DNA of 64,000 nucleotides from Burkholderia anthina (lineage in GTDB: Bacteria; Pseudomonadota; Gammaproteobacteria; Burkholderiales; Burkholderiaceae). The position numbers and the translations under genes were made by a program. The stretch covers positions 141,081 to 205,080 of the forward strand of contig NZ_CABVLY010000011.1 in assembly GCF_902498995.1 (NCBI RefSeq), given 5' to 3'. Positions 27,116 through 36,970 of the stretch are shown piece after piece. Within the stretch, counting starts at the first letter, position 1, and each line of letters begins with the position of its first letter. The notes under the pieces were generated by a model, which made no database searches, was not told where the DNA came from, and worked only from the letters and a program-made list of their open reading frames with translations.

Positions 27116-28177
27116 TCAGTGTCGATGGCGGTGATGAATGTCCGGGAAATGCGCGTGACTGTGCGTGATCGGCAGATGCACATGCGGATGCGTGTGCGGT
27201 TCGTCGCCGTCGTACGGAAAGTCGTGCGCGTGCTGATGATGTTCGTCGTGCCGATGCCGATGCGTGTGCTCGAGCCGTTCGTGCGCATGCGCGTGTTCGT
27301 GCCGTTCGCGCACATGCAGCCAGATACCCAGCGCCATCAACGCCGCCGCGATCCAGAACGTGGCCGACGGCAGCGCCGGCCAGATCAGCAGCGACAGCAC
27401 GACGCCGAACAGCGGCGCGACGGAAAAATACGCGCCCGTTCGTGCACTGCCCAGATGACGCAGCGCGACGACGAACAACACGAGGCTGATCCCGTAGCCG
27501 CCGAAACCGGTCAGCATCGCGGCGGCCGTGGCCGGAACAGCAGGGAGCGCCGCGCCGGTCGCGAGCGCGATGCCGATATTCACCGGCCCGGCGATCAGGC
27601 CTTTCGCGCACGCGATGACCATCGCATCGTTCGCGGCGACCTTGCGGGTCAGGTTGTTGTCGATCGCCCAGCACAGACACGCGCCGGCGATCAACAGCGC
27701 GCCGATCGGCACGTTCGCGCGCCCCGGCACCCACGACAGCAGCGTGCCGCCCGCGACGATCGCCACCATGCCGAGAAACACCTGGAAATCCACGTTCTCG
27801 CGAAACACGACCCACGCGATGACGGCCGTCAGCACGCCTTCGAGATTGAGCAGCAGCGCACTCGTCGCGGCCGGCGTGCTCGACAGCCCGAGCATCAACA
27901 GCGCCGGGCCCGCCACGCCGCCGGCCGCGATCGCGCCGGCCAGCCACGGCAGGTCGGTCCGTTGCAGCGGCGCGGCAGCGTCGGCCGGCGTGCGGCGACT
28001 GCGCAGTCCGCGCAGCAGGATTCCGATACCCAGGCCGATCCCGCTGCCGAGATAGAACAGGCCGGCGACCATGAACGGCGACATCGCGCCGATCAATGCC
28101 TTGGCGAGCGGCGTCGCAGCGCCGAACAGCGCGGCGGCAACGAGCGCGACGAGAATCGCTGAGTGTCTGGGATTCAT
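27116..28177 (-). CDS. EamA/DMT-family permease with His-rich cytoplasmic tail
   Basis: A 353-residue protein with ten predicted membrane segments (two EamA repeats, about residues 5-135 and 150-290). The last 60 residues are very rich in histidine (repeats such as HEHAHAHERLEHTHRHRHDEHH), with Asp and Glu between. DMT permeases export or import metabolites. The tail resembles metal-binding tails of nickel/cobalt/zinc transporters, so a link to divalent metals is inferred. ATG 28177 gives the usual N-terminus. Confidence 0.85.
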   Translation of the reverse strand: MNPRHSAILVALVAAALFGAATPLAKALIGAMSPFMVAGLFYLGSGIGLGIGILLRGLRSRRTPADAAAPLQRTDLPWLAGAIAAGGVAGPALLMLGLSSTPAATSALLLNLEGVLTAVIAWVVFRENVDFQVFLGMVAIVAGGTLLSWVPGRANVPIGALLIAGACLCWAIDNNLTRKVAANDAMVIACAKGLIAGPVNIGIALATGAALPAVPATAAAMLTGFGGYGISLVLFVVALRHLGSARTGAYFSVAPLFGVVLSLLIWPALPSATFWIAAALMALGIWLHVRERHEHAHAHERLEHTHRHRHDEHHQHAHDFPYDGDEPHTHPHVHLPITHSHAHFPDIHHRHRH

Positions 28178-28836
28178 GATGCGGGCGTTGTGTCCGTGTA
28201 GGGAATCGGTGGGCTTCGCGTGACGCCGCAGCACATCCGGCTTGCCGAATACTTTCGATTGCGCGGAACCCGAGGTAAACCATGCAGGCTTTCACGTTCC
28301 TGTCGTGTCGGGCGTTCTCGGCAATGAGCGTCGGCACGCGAGATTATCGCGGTTGCTTCGCGGCTCGCCAACCGACTGGAGAACGGCGGCAACAATGTGC
28401 TAGTCCGTCTCGTCTCGTCGGTTCTGCAACGAAGTCGGCGTTTCGTGCCCGACATGCATAGACAAGTGCGAATCCGGCGCCTCCTTCGCGATGGGTCAAA
28501 GGAATCTATAGCCCGCTCATCATTATTTTAGGAAAACGAATCATTTAGGTGAAACGTCCATGAATTCGTCATACCCGGCGCTCGCAATCGATATCCGGTC
28601 TCGCTACTCGCGCGATAGGGACGACACAGTACGCAACCGACGTCCGTTCACGCGCTTTCGTCGTGCGGTCGTTGGCGGTTCAGTGGCGGAGGGGGAATGA
28701 CCGGCGAACGGGCAGTGCTGCCGGCGAAGACAGCGCCGACCTGCCCGGGTAAGGGCAGATCGGTCCGTCCTGTGATTCGCTGCATGGCGGGGCATGCAGG
28801 TCGTCGCCGCGCAATCGCACGGCGACGCATCGCGCG
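28178..28836. other. Intergenic stretch, no gene seen
   Basis: 659 bases between the EamA permease start and the ProQ-family stop. Open frames here have no family motifs and improbable composition. An AT-rich patch (about 28505-28555) breaks the high GC and could hold a promoter for the permease, but no clear -10/-35 pair was identified. Confidence 0.5.
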
Positions 28837-29499
28837 TTACTCGCTCGCGGTGGCTTGCTGCTCGGCCTGCGGGGCTGCGTCGGCCGGTGCCTCGGTGTTG
28901 GCAGGTTGCGGCGCGGCGGCATCGGCCTGTACTTCGGCCTGCGGCTGCTGCGGTGCACCCTTCGCCGGTTGCCCGGCGCCCTTGCCCGGACGGCGCGACT
29001 TCAGGCGGCGCGCGCGCGCTGCGTCGTCGCGCGTCACGCGTCCTGCTTCGGTACCCTGCAGATCGACGCGCACCGCGTCTTCGACGAGGCACGACCAGTA
29101 GCGGTTGCCGCGGCACCACGTGGACATCGCATCGCGCAGTTCGGCTTCGTTCAGACCGACGGCCTGCGCCTCGCGGGCGAGGTCTTCCCAGATGCCGACC
29201 TTCAGCGGCACTTTCGGGGCCGGATTCTTCGGGAATGCGCGCGGGAACCGGCGCTGCAGTTTGCCGATCGCGACGATGACCGGATCGACCGGCGTCGACG
29301 GTTTCGCCGAAGCAGGCTTCGCGCCGGCCGCCGCTTTGGCGCCGGCACCGGCGCCCGATTTGGCCCCACGAGCCGGCCGGTCGCCGGACTTCGGCTTCGC
29401 GCCGGCGTCCGTCTGCGTAGCCGGACGCTTCGCGTTGCGCTCCTGCTTGGCCTTTGCTGCGAGCTGCGCCCGCAATTCGGCAAGTTGTTCAAAACCCAT
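28837..29499 (-). CDS. ProQ/FinO-family RNA-binding protein
   Basis: A 220-residue protein with three parts: a Lys/Ala-rich basic N-terminal region (residues 1-70), a ProQ/FinO fold (about 75-160, with LQRRFPRAFPKN and MSTWCRGNRYWSCLVE), and an Ala/Gln/Pro-rich acidic C-terminal tail. Proteins of this type bind structured 3' ends and small RNAs and act as RNA chaperones. ATG 29499 is chosen; upstream residues look non-coding. It is longer than minimal ProQ cores because of the linkers. Confidence 0.9.
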   Translation of the reverse strand: MGFEQLAELRAQLAAKAKQERNAKRPATQTDAGAKPKSGDRPARGAKSGAGAGAKAAAGAKPASAKPSTPVDPVIVAIGKLQRRFPRAFPKNPAPKVPLKVGIWEDLAREAQAVGLNEAELRDAMSTWCRGNRYWSCLVEDAVRVDLQGTEAGRVTRDDAARARRLKSRRPGKGAGQPAKGAPQQPQAEVQADAAAPQPANTEAPADAAPQAEQQATASE

Positions 29500-30179
29500 A
29501 AATTCAATCCACCAGGAATATAAGGTGTGGTTCGTGCAGCCATTCCGCACATCGGCGCTTCGCCGCATTGCCTGCGGCCCGTCTGCCGCCGACGCGGAAC
29601 ATACGCTGCGGGGCCGCATCGCACCCACCGCTGTTTCAGGCACCCGGCCACGATGCCGGAGAAGGCAGGAGTGGAAGTATACCGGTACGCGCGGCAGTCG
29701 GTTGACTCACCGGTTCGCATTCGACGGATTCCGGCAGCGGACAACGTGTCCACACGGTCGTGGTGCGCATTATGGCGGCGTTTTCGTGCGCGATCGATAC
29801 ACGCGTTACGTAGTGTCGTTTTCAGTGAGACCGGGCTTCGATATTCGGGCCGCGCCATACATACGTTATTCCACACTACGGGATGCGAGCGTCGGTACAG
29901 GGAACGAAGACGTTCGCGGCTGCGGACCTGCGCTATCCGGGGAGGCCGGATTTCACGGTGCGATGAATGCAACGCACCAGTGTGCACAGTGCTCGTTACC
30001 GGCATCCTATTGGTTGCGTCCGCACCGATCTTCGATCGTACGACCGTGCCGGAAAGTGCGTAGTATGGCCGGATCGACGTTGGCGGCTGCCTGTCGCGGA
30101 GGGTCGCGATGGCGCCGCCGGCCGACGACATCGCTATCGAATGCAAAGAGGCCCCGGTCGTACGAAGCGGAGCGAATAC
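29500..30179. other. Intergenic stretch upstream of DUF2889 gene, no gene seen
   Basis: 680 bases between the divergent ProQ-family gene and the DUF2889 gene. Several open frames run through but are Arg/Cys-rich and lack family motifs. Composition is somewhat less GC-rich than the coding DNA. It probably holds both promoters; no site can be fixed. Confidence 0.45.
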
Positions 30180-30764
30180 ATGGATTCCCGACACGACATT
30201 CCCCACGACGGCATGACCCGCGAAGAAATTCACCATCGACAGATCGACATGCGCGGCTATCGGCGCAGCGACGGCCTGTTCGAAGTAACGGCCTGTCTCG
30301 CCGACCGCAAGACAAGCGACTTCACGCCGCCGGGCGGCACGCGCACCGTCGTGGCGCTGGCCCCGATTCACGATCTCGGCGTCACGCTGGTTTTCGACGT
30401 CGACATGATCGTGCGCGCGGTATCCACGTTCATCAGGTCGCATCCGTATGCGCAATGTCCGGGGGGCGGCGACTCGCTGCAGGCGCTCGTCGGATTGCGT
30501 ATCGGCGCCGGCTGGAACAGCGAGATCCGCAAACGTCTGCCGTCTTGCGACACCTGTACGCATCTAAAGGAAATTCTCGGTCCGGTTGCCACGACGGCCT
30601 ATCAAACGATGGTCGGTGTACGGACGTCCCCGCTCAATGACCGCGACAGCGAAGGAAAACCGCTGAAGATCGACAGTTGTTATGCGTATGGCGCGTCGCG
30701 TGACCTCGTGAAAAACCTGTGGCCTGAATATCATCAGCCAATGGTGTCGGTCAAAGAGGACTGA
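30180..30764 (+). CDS. DUF2889 domain-containing protein
   Basis: A 194-residue soluble protein. REEIHHRQIDMRGYRRSDGLFEVTACLADRK near the N-terminus, a mid-section with a CPGGG motif, and CDTCTHLKEILGPVATTAYQ match the conserved DUF2889 family, which often occurs near hydroxylating or redox genes. The function is not known. Cysteines in a C-x2-C arrangement (about residue 125) could bind metal. Confidence 0.82.
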   Translation: MDSRHDIPHDGMTREEIHHRQIDMRGYRRSDGLFEVTACLADRKTSDFTPPGGTRTVVALAPIHDLGVTLVFDVDMIVRAVSTFIRSHPYAQCPGGGDSLQALVGLRIGAGWNSEIRKRLPSCDTCTHLKEILGPVATTAYQTMVGVRTSPLNDRDSEGKPLKIDSCYAYGASRDLVKNLWPEYHQPMVSVKED

Positions 30765-30897
30765 CGCGTCGGTCGTGCGCACTGCAGCAGGGTGCGGGAT
30801 GGGTATCGCCGCGGGATTTGCGCGTCGGAGGTATCGGCTCCCCGGCGCGCGCTTGCGACGGCAGTGACGCCACTTCGGCGGGTTCGATCGCTGTCGA

Positions 30898-31389
30898 TCA
30901 GAACACGCCGAGCGCCAGCCCTGCGGCAAGACCCGCACCGATTTCGGCGCAGCGCGCGAGATCCTCGCTGCCGATCGTCTTGGGGGAGAGGATGCGCTCG
31001 GGCGTCTGCGCATGGGTGCAGACGATCAGGCCCGGCGCCACATTCCTGAGCCGCCATCCGGTCGCGATCCGGTCAATCTGGCGCAGTGCGTTCTGTCCGT
31101 CGCTGCCCGCGCAAATCATCGCTGCATACGGGCGGCCATTCACGCGATCGAGCGCGGCGTAGTAGCAGCGATCGAAGAAATCCTTCATCAATCCGGACAT
31201 CGCAGCCAGATTTTCCGGTGTCGCGAACAGGTACGCGTCGGCGGCCAGCACATCGTCCGCGCTCGTCGCGTCCGCACGCTGCAACTTCACTTCCACGCCG
31301 GATTGCTCGCGCGCGGCGCTCGCTGCCGCTTCGGCCATCTGTTGCGTACCGCCAGTCATCGTGTGGTAGACGATCAACAGCGTCTTCAT
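30898..31389 (-). CDS. Flavodoxin-like NAD(P)H-dependent oxidoreductase
   Basis: A 163-residue flavodoxin-fold protein. LIVYHTMTGGTQQMAEAAA is the FMN-phosphate loop; LFATPENLAAMSGLMKDFFDR and MICAGSDG supply the isoalloxazine-side loops. It is probably a cytoplasmic flavoprotein reducing quinones or similar compounds. It is a single gene, next to a TetR gene in the same direction but 166 bp away. Confidence 0.85.
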   Translation of the reverse strand: MKTLLIVYHTMTGGTQQMAEAAASAAREQSGVEVKLQRADATSADDVLAADAYLFATPENLAAMSGLMKDFFDRCYYAALDRVNGRPYAAMICAGSDGQNALRQIDRIATGWRLRNVAPGLIVCTHAQTPERILSPKTIGSEDLARCAEIGAGLAAGLALGVF

Positions 31390-31555
31390 GTGGGTTCACT
31401 CGCGTTCTGCTGCATAGGCACCGGTCGGGTTCGGGACGGGTTACGTCGACATGCGCGGTCCGGTTCCGTATTCATCATGCGTTCGTCAGTTACGGACTAC
31501 CGCATCTTCGAGGCTGCCGATAAAACACGCATTGGGTCGATCGACGCACGGCCAG

Positions 31556-32191
31556 TCACGCAGCGTCGGCGTCCTGGCACGCGTAGTACGCAAGAAACAT
31601 GTCGGCCGCGGATTCGGCAAGCCTCTGCTGCTCCTGCATGCCAAGCGGTGGCTGGCCCATCGTGACTTGCGGCCAGAACGCGAAAGCTTTCACGATGCCT
31701 TGCAGCTGATGAGCCGCAAATACGGGATCCGTGACCGACAGGCGGCCGGCCGCCGCCGCCGCGCGAATCCAGACCGTCAGGTCTTCTTCGCGTTCGCCGA
31801 GGCGTTCGACCATATCGCGCGCACGCTCCGGAGAATGAATGGCCGCGCCGATCGCGACGCGTGCGAGCGCAAGAAACGCTTCGTCGTTCAACAGGCGCAA
31901 TTTGCGGTCCAGCAGGGCGAGCAGCTGCTCGCGCAGCGGGACGTCCGGACAATAGGCAGGTGGGCTGGCCGTCCGGGTCGCATCCCATAGCTGATGGAGA
32001 ATCGCGGCGAACAGGGTTTCCTTGCTCGGGAAATGGTTGTAGACGGTGCGTTTCGACACGTCCGCGCGCGCAGCGATGCGATCCATGCTGGTTGCGTCGT
32101 AGCCCGCCGCGAGGAATTCCTCGATCGCCGCGTCGATGATCGCCGCGCGTTTTCGATCGGTCAGGCGCGAAGGAGAAGTACTCGTATCCAT
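31556..32191 (-). CDS. TetR-family transcriptional regulator
   Basis: A 211-residue protein. The N-terminal HTH (IIDAAIEEFLAAGYDATSMDRIAARADVSKRTVYNHFPSKETLF) is very typical of TetR/AcrR regulators and is followed by a helical ligand domain. It is divergent from the metallo-beta-lactamase-fold gene with an 83-bp shared promoter bearing inverted TACACCG half-sites, so it most likely represses both. Confidence 0.93.
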   Translation of the reverse strand: MDTSTSPSRLTDRKRAAIIDAAIEEFLAAGYDATSMDRIAARADVSKRTVYNHFPSKETLFAAILHQLWDATRTASPPAYCPDVPLREQLLALLDRKLRLLNDEAFLALARVAIGAAIHSPERARDMVERLGEREEDLTVWIRAAAAAGRLSVTDPVFAAHQLQGIVKAFAFWPQVTMGQPPLGMQEQQRLAESAADMFLAYYACQDADAA

Positions 32192-32201
32192 ACAAAAATT
32201 T

Positions 32202-32251
32202 TACACCGCCGAGTTTACTTTTCCCAGGGATAAACTACACTGCTCGGTGTA
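32202..32251. promoter_or_regulatory. Divergent TetR promoter with inverted half-sites
   Basis: TACACCG (32202-32208) and its exact inverse CGGTGTA (32245-32251) sit in the gap between the divergent TetR and hydrolase genes. Each is next to a TTACTTTTC or GTACTTTTC element, giving an extended imperfect inverted repeat. This is consistent with two TetR-dimer sites; which half-sites pair is not resolved. Confidence 0.55.
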
Positions 32252-32274
32252 CTTTTCTTTCCGGACGAATCGAC

Positions 32275-33399
32275 ATGGCTTCGCCTCTCGTTTTCCTTCA
32301 TCGCGTTCTGGGTTTCGCTGCCGCCAGGCGTGGCCGCGCGTTGTCCAGTGGGTCGCCGCAACATACCGGCGAACGCTTCAGCAACGTCGCTCCGCGGCCG
32401 ACTGAAGGTTTCGGCAAGACGCTCGGGATCGCATGGAACATGCTGGTCAACAAACCGCGCAACACCACGCCGACCGGCGCTCTGCCTATCGATTCACTGA
32501 CTCGGGAACAACTCGACGCTGCTCCCGACCGGAGCCTGTACCGGCTTGGGCACTCGACGCTGCTGCTGAAGCTTCGTGGCGAGTTCTGGTTGACCGATCC
32601 GGTGTTTGCCGAGCGCGCATCGCCATTTCGGCACCTCGGCCCCAAGCGCTTTCATGCCCCTCCGATTGCACTCGAGGATCTTCCTCCGTTGCGCGGCGTG
32701 ATTCTCTCGCACGATCACTACGATCACCTCGACCGCGACACGGTGCTGGCGCTCGCGGCCACCACCGACGTGTTCGTCACGACGCTGGGTGTCGGCGATC
32801 GCCTGATCGACTGGGGTATCGACGCGAAAAAGGTACGCCAGCTCGACTGGTGGCAAAGCATCGACGTAGACGGGCTGATGCTGACCGCGACACCGGCGCA
32901 GCATTTCTCCGGGCGGAGCCTGTTCGATGGCAACAGCACGCTATGGGCGTCGTGGGTCATCGTCGATGACGACCTGCGTGTGTTCTTCAGTGGCGACACC
33001 GGGTATTTCGATGGCTTCCGGGCCATCGGCGAACGCCTGGGGCCATTCGATGTGACGCTGATCGAAACCGGCGCGTACGACGCGCAATGGCCGTACGTGC
33101 ACATGCAGCCGGAAGAAACCGTGCAGGCACACATCGATCTGCGCGGCCGTACGCTGATACCGATTCACAACGGCACGTTCGATCTCGCGATGCACCGGTG
33201 GCAAGAACCGTTCGAGCGGGTCACCGCATTGGCCATGGTGCGAGGCGCAGGATTGTCGACGCCCAGGATCGGCGAGCGGCTCGATTTGAACGAACCGCAT
33301 CGCGGCGAACAGTGGTGGCGTACGGTTGATGAACAAGTAGAGAAGCCAGCAGCGAAATTGCGTCGATGGCAGCTGTGCACAACGCAGGTGACGAAGTAG
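32275..33399 (+). CDS. Metallo-beta-lactamase-fold hydrolase (UlaG/NAPE-PLD-like)
   Basis: A 374-residue protein. A positively charged N-terminal segment (about 30 residues) is followed by an MBL domain: GHSTLLLKL, SHDHYDHLD (zinc-site HxHxDH), FFSGDTGYFDGF and PIHNGTFDLAM. The sequence pattern matches the UlaG/NAPE-phospholipase D branch, which hydrolyses phosphodiesters or lactones. It is controlled by the divergent TetR gene. The substrate is unknown. Confidence 0.88.
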   Translation: MASPLVFLHRVLGFAAARRGRALSSGSPQHTGERFSNVAPRPTEGFGKTLGIAWNMLVNKPRNTTPTGALPIDSLTREQLDAAPDRSLYRLGHSTLLLKLRGEFWLTDPVFAERASPFRHLGPKRFHAPPIALEDLPPLRGVILSHDHYDHLDRDTVLALAATTDVFVTTLGVGDRLIDWGIDAKKVRQLDWWQSIDVDGLMLTATPAQHFSGRSLFDGNSTLWASWVIVDDDLRVFFSGDTGYFDGFRAIGERLGPFDVTLIETGAYDAQWPYVHMQPEETVQAHIDLRGRTLIPIHNGTFDLAMHRWQEPFERVTALAMVRGAGLSTPRIGERLDLNEPHRGEQWWRTVDEQVEKPAAKLRRWQLCTTQVTK

Positions 33400-33777
33400 G
33401 TTTGCCCGCCGCCGCGCTTCCGCTCTGGAGAAGCGCGGCGGAAATGTGCGCTCCGTCACGGAGTGACGCAAGGTAGCGGGCACGTCGTCAACGGCAATCG
33501 GCTCGACGGAAAAGTGCTTCAGCCGCCCACTGGAAATTCAGCCTACGGGCGACGGGCGGTCAATGCAGGCCCGGCGTCGCGCGCCCCCATAGCTGCCGCT
33601 GACCAAGCACTTCAAAATCGATCCCGCGCCCATCGGCCCTATCTCCCTCCCCTTCGAAAAGCGGCCCGGCCATAGAAAATCGGTCGGTGACGCGACTCGT
33701 CGATCCAATATCGGATCAAGGTATTTCGATCGCACCAAGGGCAGTAATTTCACAATCCTGCTGCGGTGAAGAACGAC

Positions 33778-33793
33778 GTTGTCACGTGACAAC
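33778..33793. repeat. parS site 1 (perfect)
   Basis: GTTGTCACGTGACAAC, a perfect 16-bp palindrome, 1.4 kb upstream of parA. It would be bound by the ParB encoded next door. Confidence 0.9.
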
Positions 33794-34492
33794 TCAACAT
33801 GAACGAGTCCACATGAGCGCGCCGTGGATTCACGCCAGGCATGTCGCGAGCACTCAGCCAAGCAGACGGCTCGCAGGCAATCGCACAGATACGTACCAAA
33901 CACTACGAAACACATTTCAGACAACACATCTGCGTCTGAATTACCTTTGCCAGAAGCCAATTTTTCGCACCATCTTCATACGCCCCCATTTACATGGCAA
34001 ATCTGATGTGTTTTGCGTGAAACAACATGAAGAAGATGCCGCAACCCATTGCCTGACAAGGGTTTACGGAGATGCCCCATTTTTCAGGAATGTTTCACGA
34101 GCATGCGCTGCGACGTTGCTGTTCGCCCGGGTCGGGCCAGATTGAAATGTAATACAGGCACCCAGAGGCTCTTCACGACGAACCATCACGATCATCGTCT
34201 CGCTCAACACAGGCAGTCCAACGAACACTACTCTCCCCTACCCCGAACAATAGTGAGCCAATAGGGCACGCACCCCGTTTAAATGGGGTCATATCGCCGG
34301 TCAAAATATCTACCGACCCATCCTCCAGGGCTTCTAGCGGCCGTGGCCGCTGATACCGCTCGCTGGGCCTTGATGACCAATTCCGGTCATCAAGGCCCAG
34401 CGCCCGTCGCTCTTGTAGTGCGCCGGCTATCGTGGCGCGCGAGTCAGGTTTGTCGTTTCGACGTAGGTTATTCGGCTCACTAAGCTAGTGCC

Positions 34493-34508
34493 GTTGTCAC
34501 GTGACAAC
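34493..34508. repeat. parS site 2 (perfect)
   Basis: Second exact copy of the 16-bp palindrome GTTGTCACGTGACAAC. Confidence 0.9.
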
Positions 34509-34662
34509 TCGGGTCCCCATCTCCCACGAATCCCAACTCGAATCTCCGGCGATCAACGCGGTCTCCGGTAGTGGGTCGGAAGCGAATTGCCAGTCCCATC
34601 GCCGCTATAGCGAACGCGTCCAAATTTACTGCGATCCACATCGAAACCAGTCTCCCGTGTCA

Positions 34663-34678
34663 GTTGTCACGTGACAAT
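34663..34678. repeat. parS site 3 (last base differs)
   Basis: GTTGTCACGTGACAAT; one end base breaks the symmetry. Confidence 0.85.
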
Positions 34679-34811
34679 CGCTCATGACCGCATTCTTAGC
34701 ATCTGGCCGGCGACCATATCCTGGAATGAAGAGCGAATCCGAGAGTCCTAAAGTCACAGCCACGATCGGGATATCACTGGTTCACACGCATCGATGCCTC
34801 GGGACACCCGA

Positions 34812-34827
34812 CTTGTCACGTGACAAC
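34812..34827. repeat. parS site 4 (first base differs)
   Basis: CTTGTCACGTGACAAC; one end base differs. Confidence 0.85.
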
Positions 34828-35047
34828 TGCGCAAAGCCGCATCACCTACTGTCGAACGGTCACGTCATCACAGCAACATTCCCAAAACAACACTCAGACC
34901 ATTCACGAAATCCGAGACTTGAGAATCTTTTTGCTGCGAACTCGCGCGGACTTTCCTTAAGAGAAATTTCTTATTAGCAGTTCGACAAAGAAACATCGAC
35001 TTTTATAAATTCAAAACAACAAGATAGATAGCTAGCCATCCGGCCCG

Positions 35048-35063
35048 CTTGTCACGTAACAAC
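35048..35063. repeat. parS site 5 (degenerate)
   Basis: CTTGTCACGTAACAAC; two changes, about 100 bases before parA. It may allow ParB to act at the parA promoter. Confidence 0.75.
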
Positions 35064-35159
35064 CACCTCGATCTACAAATTCATATCGTCATCGAACACT
35101 TTTTCTGGACATTTCGATAGCAACTACATATATTACGAAAAACTCCGTGGAGAACTTTA

Positions 35160-35855
35160 ATGGCTTTCAAGATCGCCGTTAGCAATCAAAAAGGTGGGAC
35201 TGGAAAGACCACCATCTCCGTCAATATCGCAGCGGCCTTCGAGGCTGGCGGCAACAAGGTCGCATTGATCGATGCCGATCCTCAGGGCACGTCGGTCAGA
35301 TGGGTCACGAGCGGAGAAAACACACTTCCGATGACGGTACTGTCGCTGGCACCCGCCGGCCGCGGCATCGGTGGCGAGATCAAGAAGCAGGATGCAAACT
35401 TCGACGTCATCGTCGTAGATTGTCCGGGCAACCTCGAGGATCCCCGCATCGCATCCGTGCTCGAAGTCGCCGATTTCTGCCTCGTGCCGCTGTCCCCATC
35501 GCCGGCCGATCTGTACAGCACCGTTGCGATGATTCGTATGATCGAGTCGATGCGCGCCGTTCGTAACCCAAGTCTTTCTTCTGCGCTGATGCTGAATAGC
35601 GTCAATGGAAAAACTAAAATGCGTGAAGAAATTTTAAAAATTCTAAGAGCTGAAGAAATAGGGGAGCATCTGCTCGACAGCCAGATCGCGCAACGCGAGG
35701 TCTATCGTCAGACGTTCGCGCTCGGCACCACGATCCATCATCACAACCGGTACCTGAAGGGGCTGAAGGAAGCCCGCGCAGAGATCGAAAGGCTCGTCAC
35801 GGAAATGGCCCAATACATCGCATCGACGCGCGCGACCGGAGCCGCTCATGGCTAA
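35160..35855 (+). CDS. parA: ParA-family partition ATPase
   Basis: A 231-residue Walker-type ATPase. The deviant Walker A KGGTGKTT is near residue 11, followed by DADPQGTS and the Walker B-like IVVDCPGN. The size is that of small plasmid-type ParA lacking an N-terminal HTH, so autoregulation may depend on ParB. GTGGAG sits 7 bases before the ATG. It drives segregation of replicon copies together with ParB and the parS sites upstream. It overlaps parB by 8 bases. Confidence 0.95.
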   Translation: MAFKIAVSNQKGGTGKTTISVNIAAAFEAGGNKVALIDADPQGTSVRWVTSGENTLPMTVLSLAPAGRGIGGEIKKQDANFDVIVVDCPGNLEDPRIASVLEVADFCLVPLSPSPADLYSTVAMIRMIESMRAVRNPSLSSALMLNSVNGKTKMREEILKILRAEEIGEHLLDSQIAQREVYRQTFALGTTIHHHNRYLKGLKEARAEIERLVTEMAQYIASTRATGAAHG

Positions 35856-36882
35856 AGACACTTCGAAAGACAAGAAGCCGACCGGCAATCTTCATCTCGC
35901 CGCCGGCCTGCTGCGCGGGCTCGCGCAGGAAAACGCGGCGCTGGAAACGCGGCTGCCCGAGCCGGTGCCTCCGGCATCGGATATCGCTGTCGAAACCACG
36001 ACCACCGCCGCTCCGAGCGCACCGGCACCCGCGGATGCCCCCGATCTCGGCGCGCCGCAAAGGGTTGCGGTCAAGGACTGCATCCCGAACCCGTTCAACC
36101 CGCGCGTGTTCTATTCGGAATCGAGCCTGCACGAACTCGCACTGACGTTGAAGCGGGAAGGGCAGATCGAGCCGATCAAGGTCACGCGGCTCCCGCAATT
36201 CCCCGGCAAGCTCGTCGTGATCGACGGGCAACGCCGGCTGCGCGCGACGAGCATCAACGGCGACGAAACGATCAACGCGACGTTCCGTACGGATCACACG
36301 CCCGAGCAGCTCTATACGATCGCGTATCGCGCCAACCACGACCACGAACGCCAGACGATCTTCGACGACGCGGTCGCATGGAAGCGTCTTCTCGACGAAA
36401 AGGTCTTCCCCGACCAGAACACGCTCGCGGAGAAGATCGGCAAGGACAAGGCATCGATCAGCAAGACGCTGTCGCTGAACGCACTGCCGAACACGCTGCT
36501 CGAGCGGATGGCCAGCGCGAACGACGTGGTCGGCCTGCAGGCGGCGTATTTCCTGAAGCTGATTTTCGAGCGCCTGGGCGAACCGGCCGCCGACCGTCTG
36601 CTCACGGCCGTGATGGACCGCAAGAAGTCGGTGCGCGATCTCGAGAACTTCCTGCGTGCGCAGAGCGACGGCAACAAGAAGACGGGGCGCACGCGCTACA
36701 GCGTTCGCCACGATTTCGCGCTCGAATCGCGCGCGATCGGTCAGTTGAAGACGTATCCGGACGGGCGTCTGGATCTGCAACTCAAAGGCGTGGATGCGTC
36801 CCACCAGGAGGCGCTTGCCGACCGGCTCAAGACCGTCATCGACGCATACGTTGCCGAACTGGCTTCAGCAGCGCAAAAGTAA
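35848..36882 (+). CDS. parB: ParB-family centromere-binding protein
   Basis: A 344-residue protein. A disordered Ala/Pro-rich N-terminal section (1-80) is followed by the ParB/Srx CTPase core (FNPRVFYSESSLHELALTLKREGQIEPIKV, VIDGQRRLRA), the HTH region (KIGKDKASISKTLSLNALP), and a C-terminal dimer domain. It binds the GTTGTCACGTGACAAC sites and loads onto DNA. Translation is coupled to parA (8-base overlap). It is convergent with the initiator gene. Confidence 0.95.
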   Translation: MAKDTSKDKKPTGNLHLAAGLLRGLAQENAALETRLPEPVPPASDIAVETTTTAAPSAPAPADAPDLGAPQRVAVKDCIPNPFNPRVFYSESSLHELALTLKREGQIEPIKVTRLPQFPGKLVVIDGQRRLRATSINGDETINATFRTDHTPEQLYTIAYRANHDHERQTIFDDAVAWKRLLDEKVFPDQNTLAEKIGKDKASISKTLSLNALPNTLLERMASANDVVGLQAAYFLKLIFERLGEPAADRLLTAVMDRKKSVRDLENFLRAQSDGNKKTGRTRYSVRHDFALESRAIGQLKTYPDGRLDLQLKGVDASHQEALADRLKTVIDAYVAELASAAQK

Positions 36883-36970
36883 GCGCCTAAAGCAAAGGCC
36901 CCGCTCCTGCATTGCGCGGCGCCGCCGAATAATATCCGGCGCACCGCGCATACTGGCTGCGAGGCCTTGA

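Larger units (their letters stand above)
33400..35159. other. Centromere-like region upstream of parA, no gene seen
   Basis: 1.76 kb of markedly lower GC than the flanks with no convincing reading frame. It contains five copies or near copies of GTTGTCACGTGACAAC (listed separately) spread over about 1.3 kb, plus a 14/16 match to the widespread parS TGTTTCACGTGAAACA at 34009-34024. Position and repeats together mark it as the ParB-loading region of the replicon. Confidence 0.85.

Noticed and set aside
29527..30063. Open frame between the ProQ-family and DUF2889 genes
   Set aside because: Arg/Cys/His-rich, no start signal, no family.
33687..34145. Open frame through the parS region
   Set aside because: Overlaps parS sites, low-complexity composition, no ribosome binding site.
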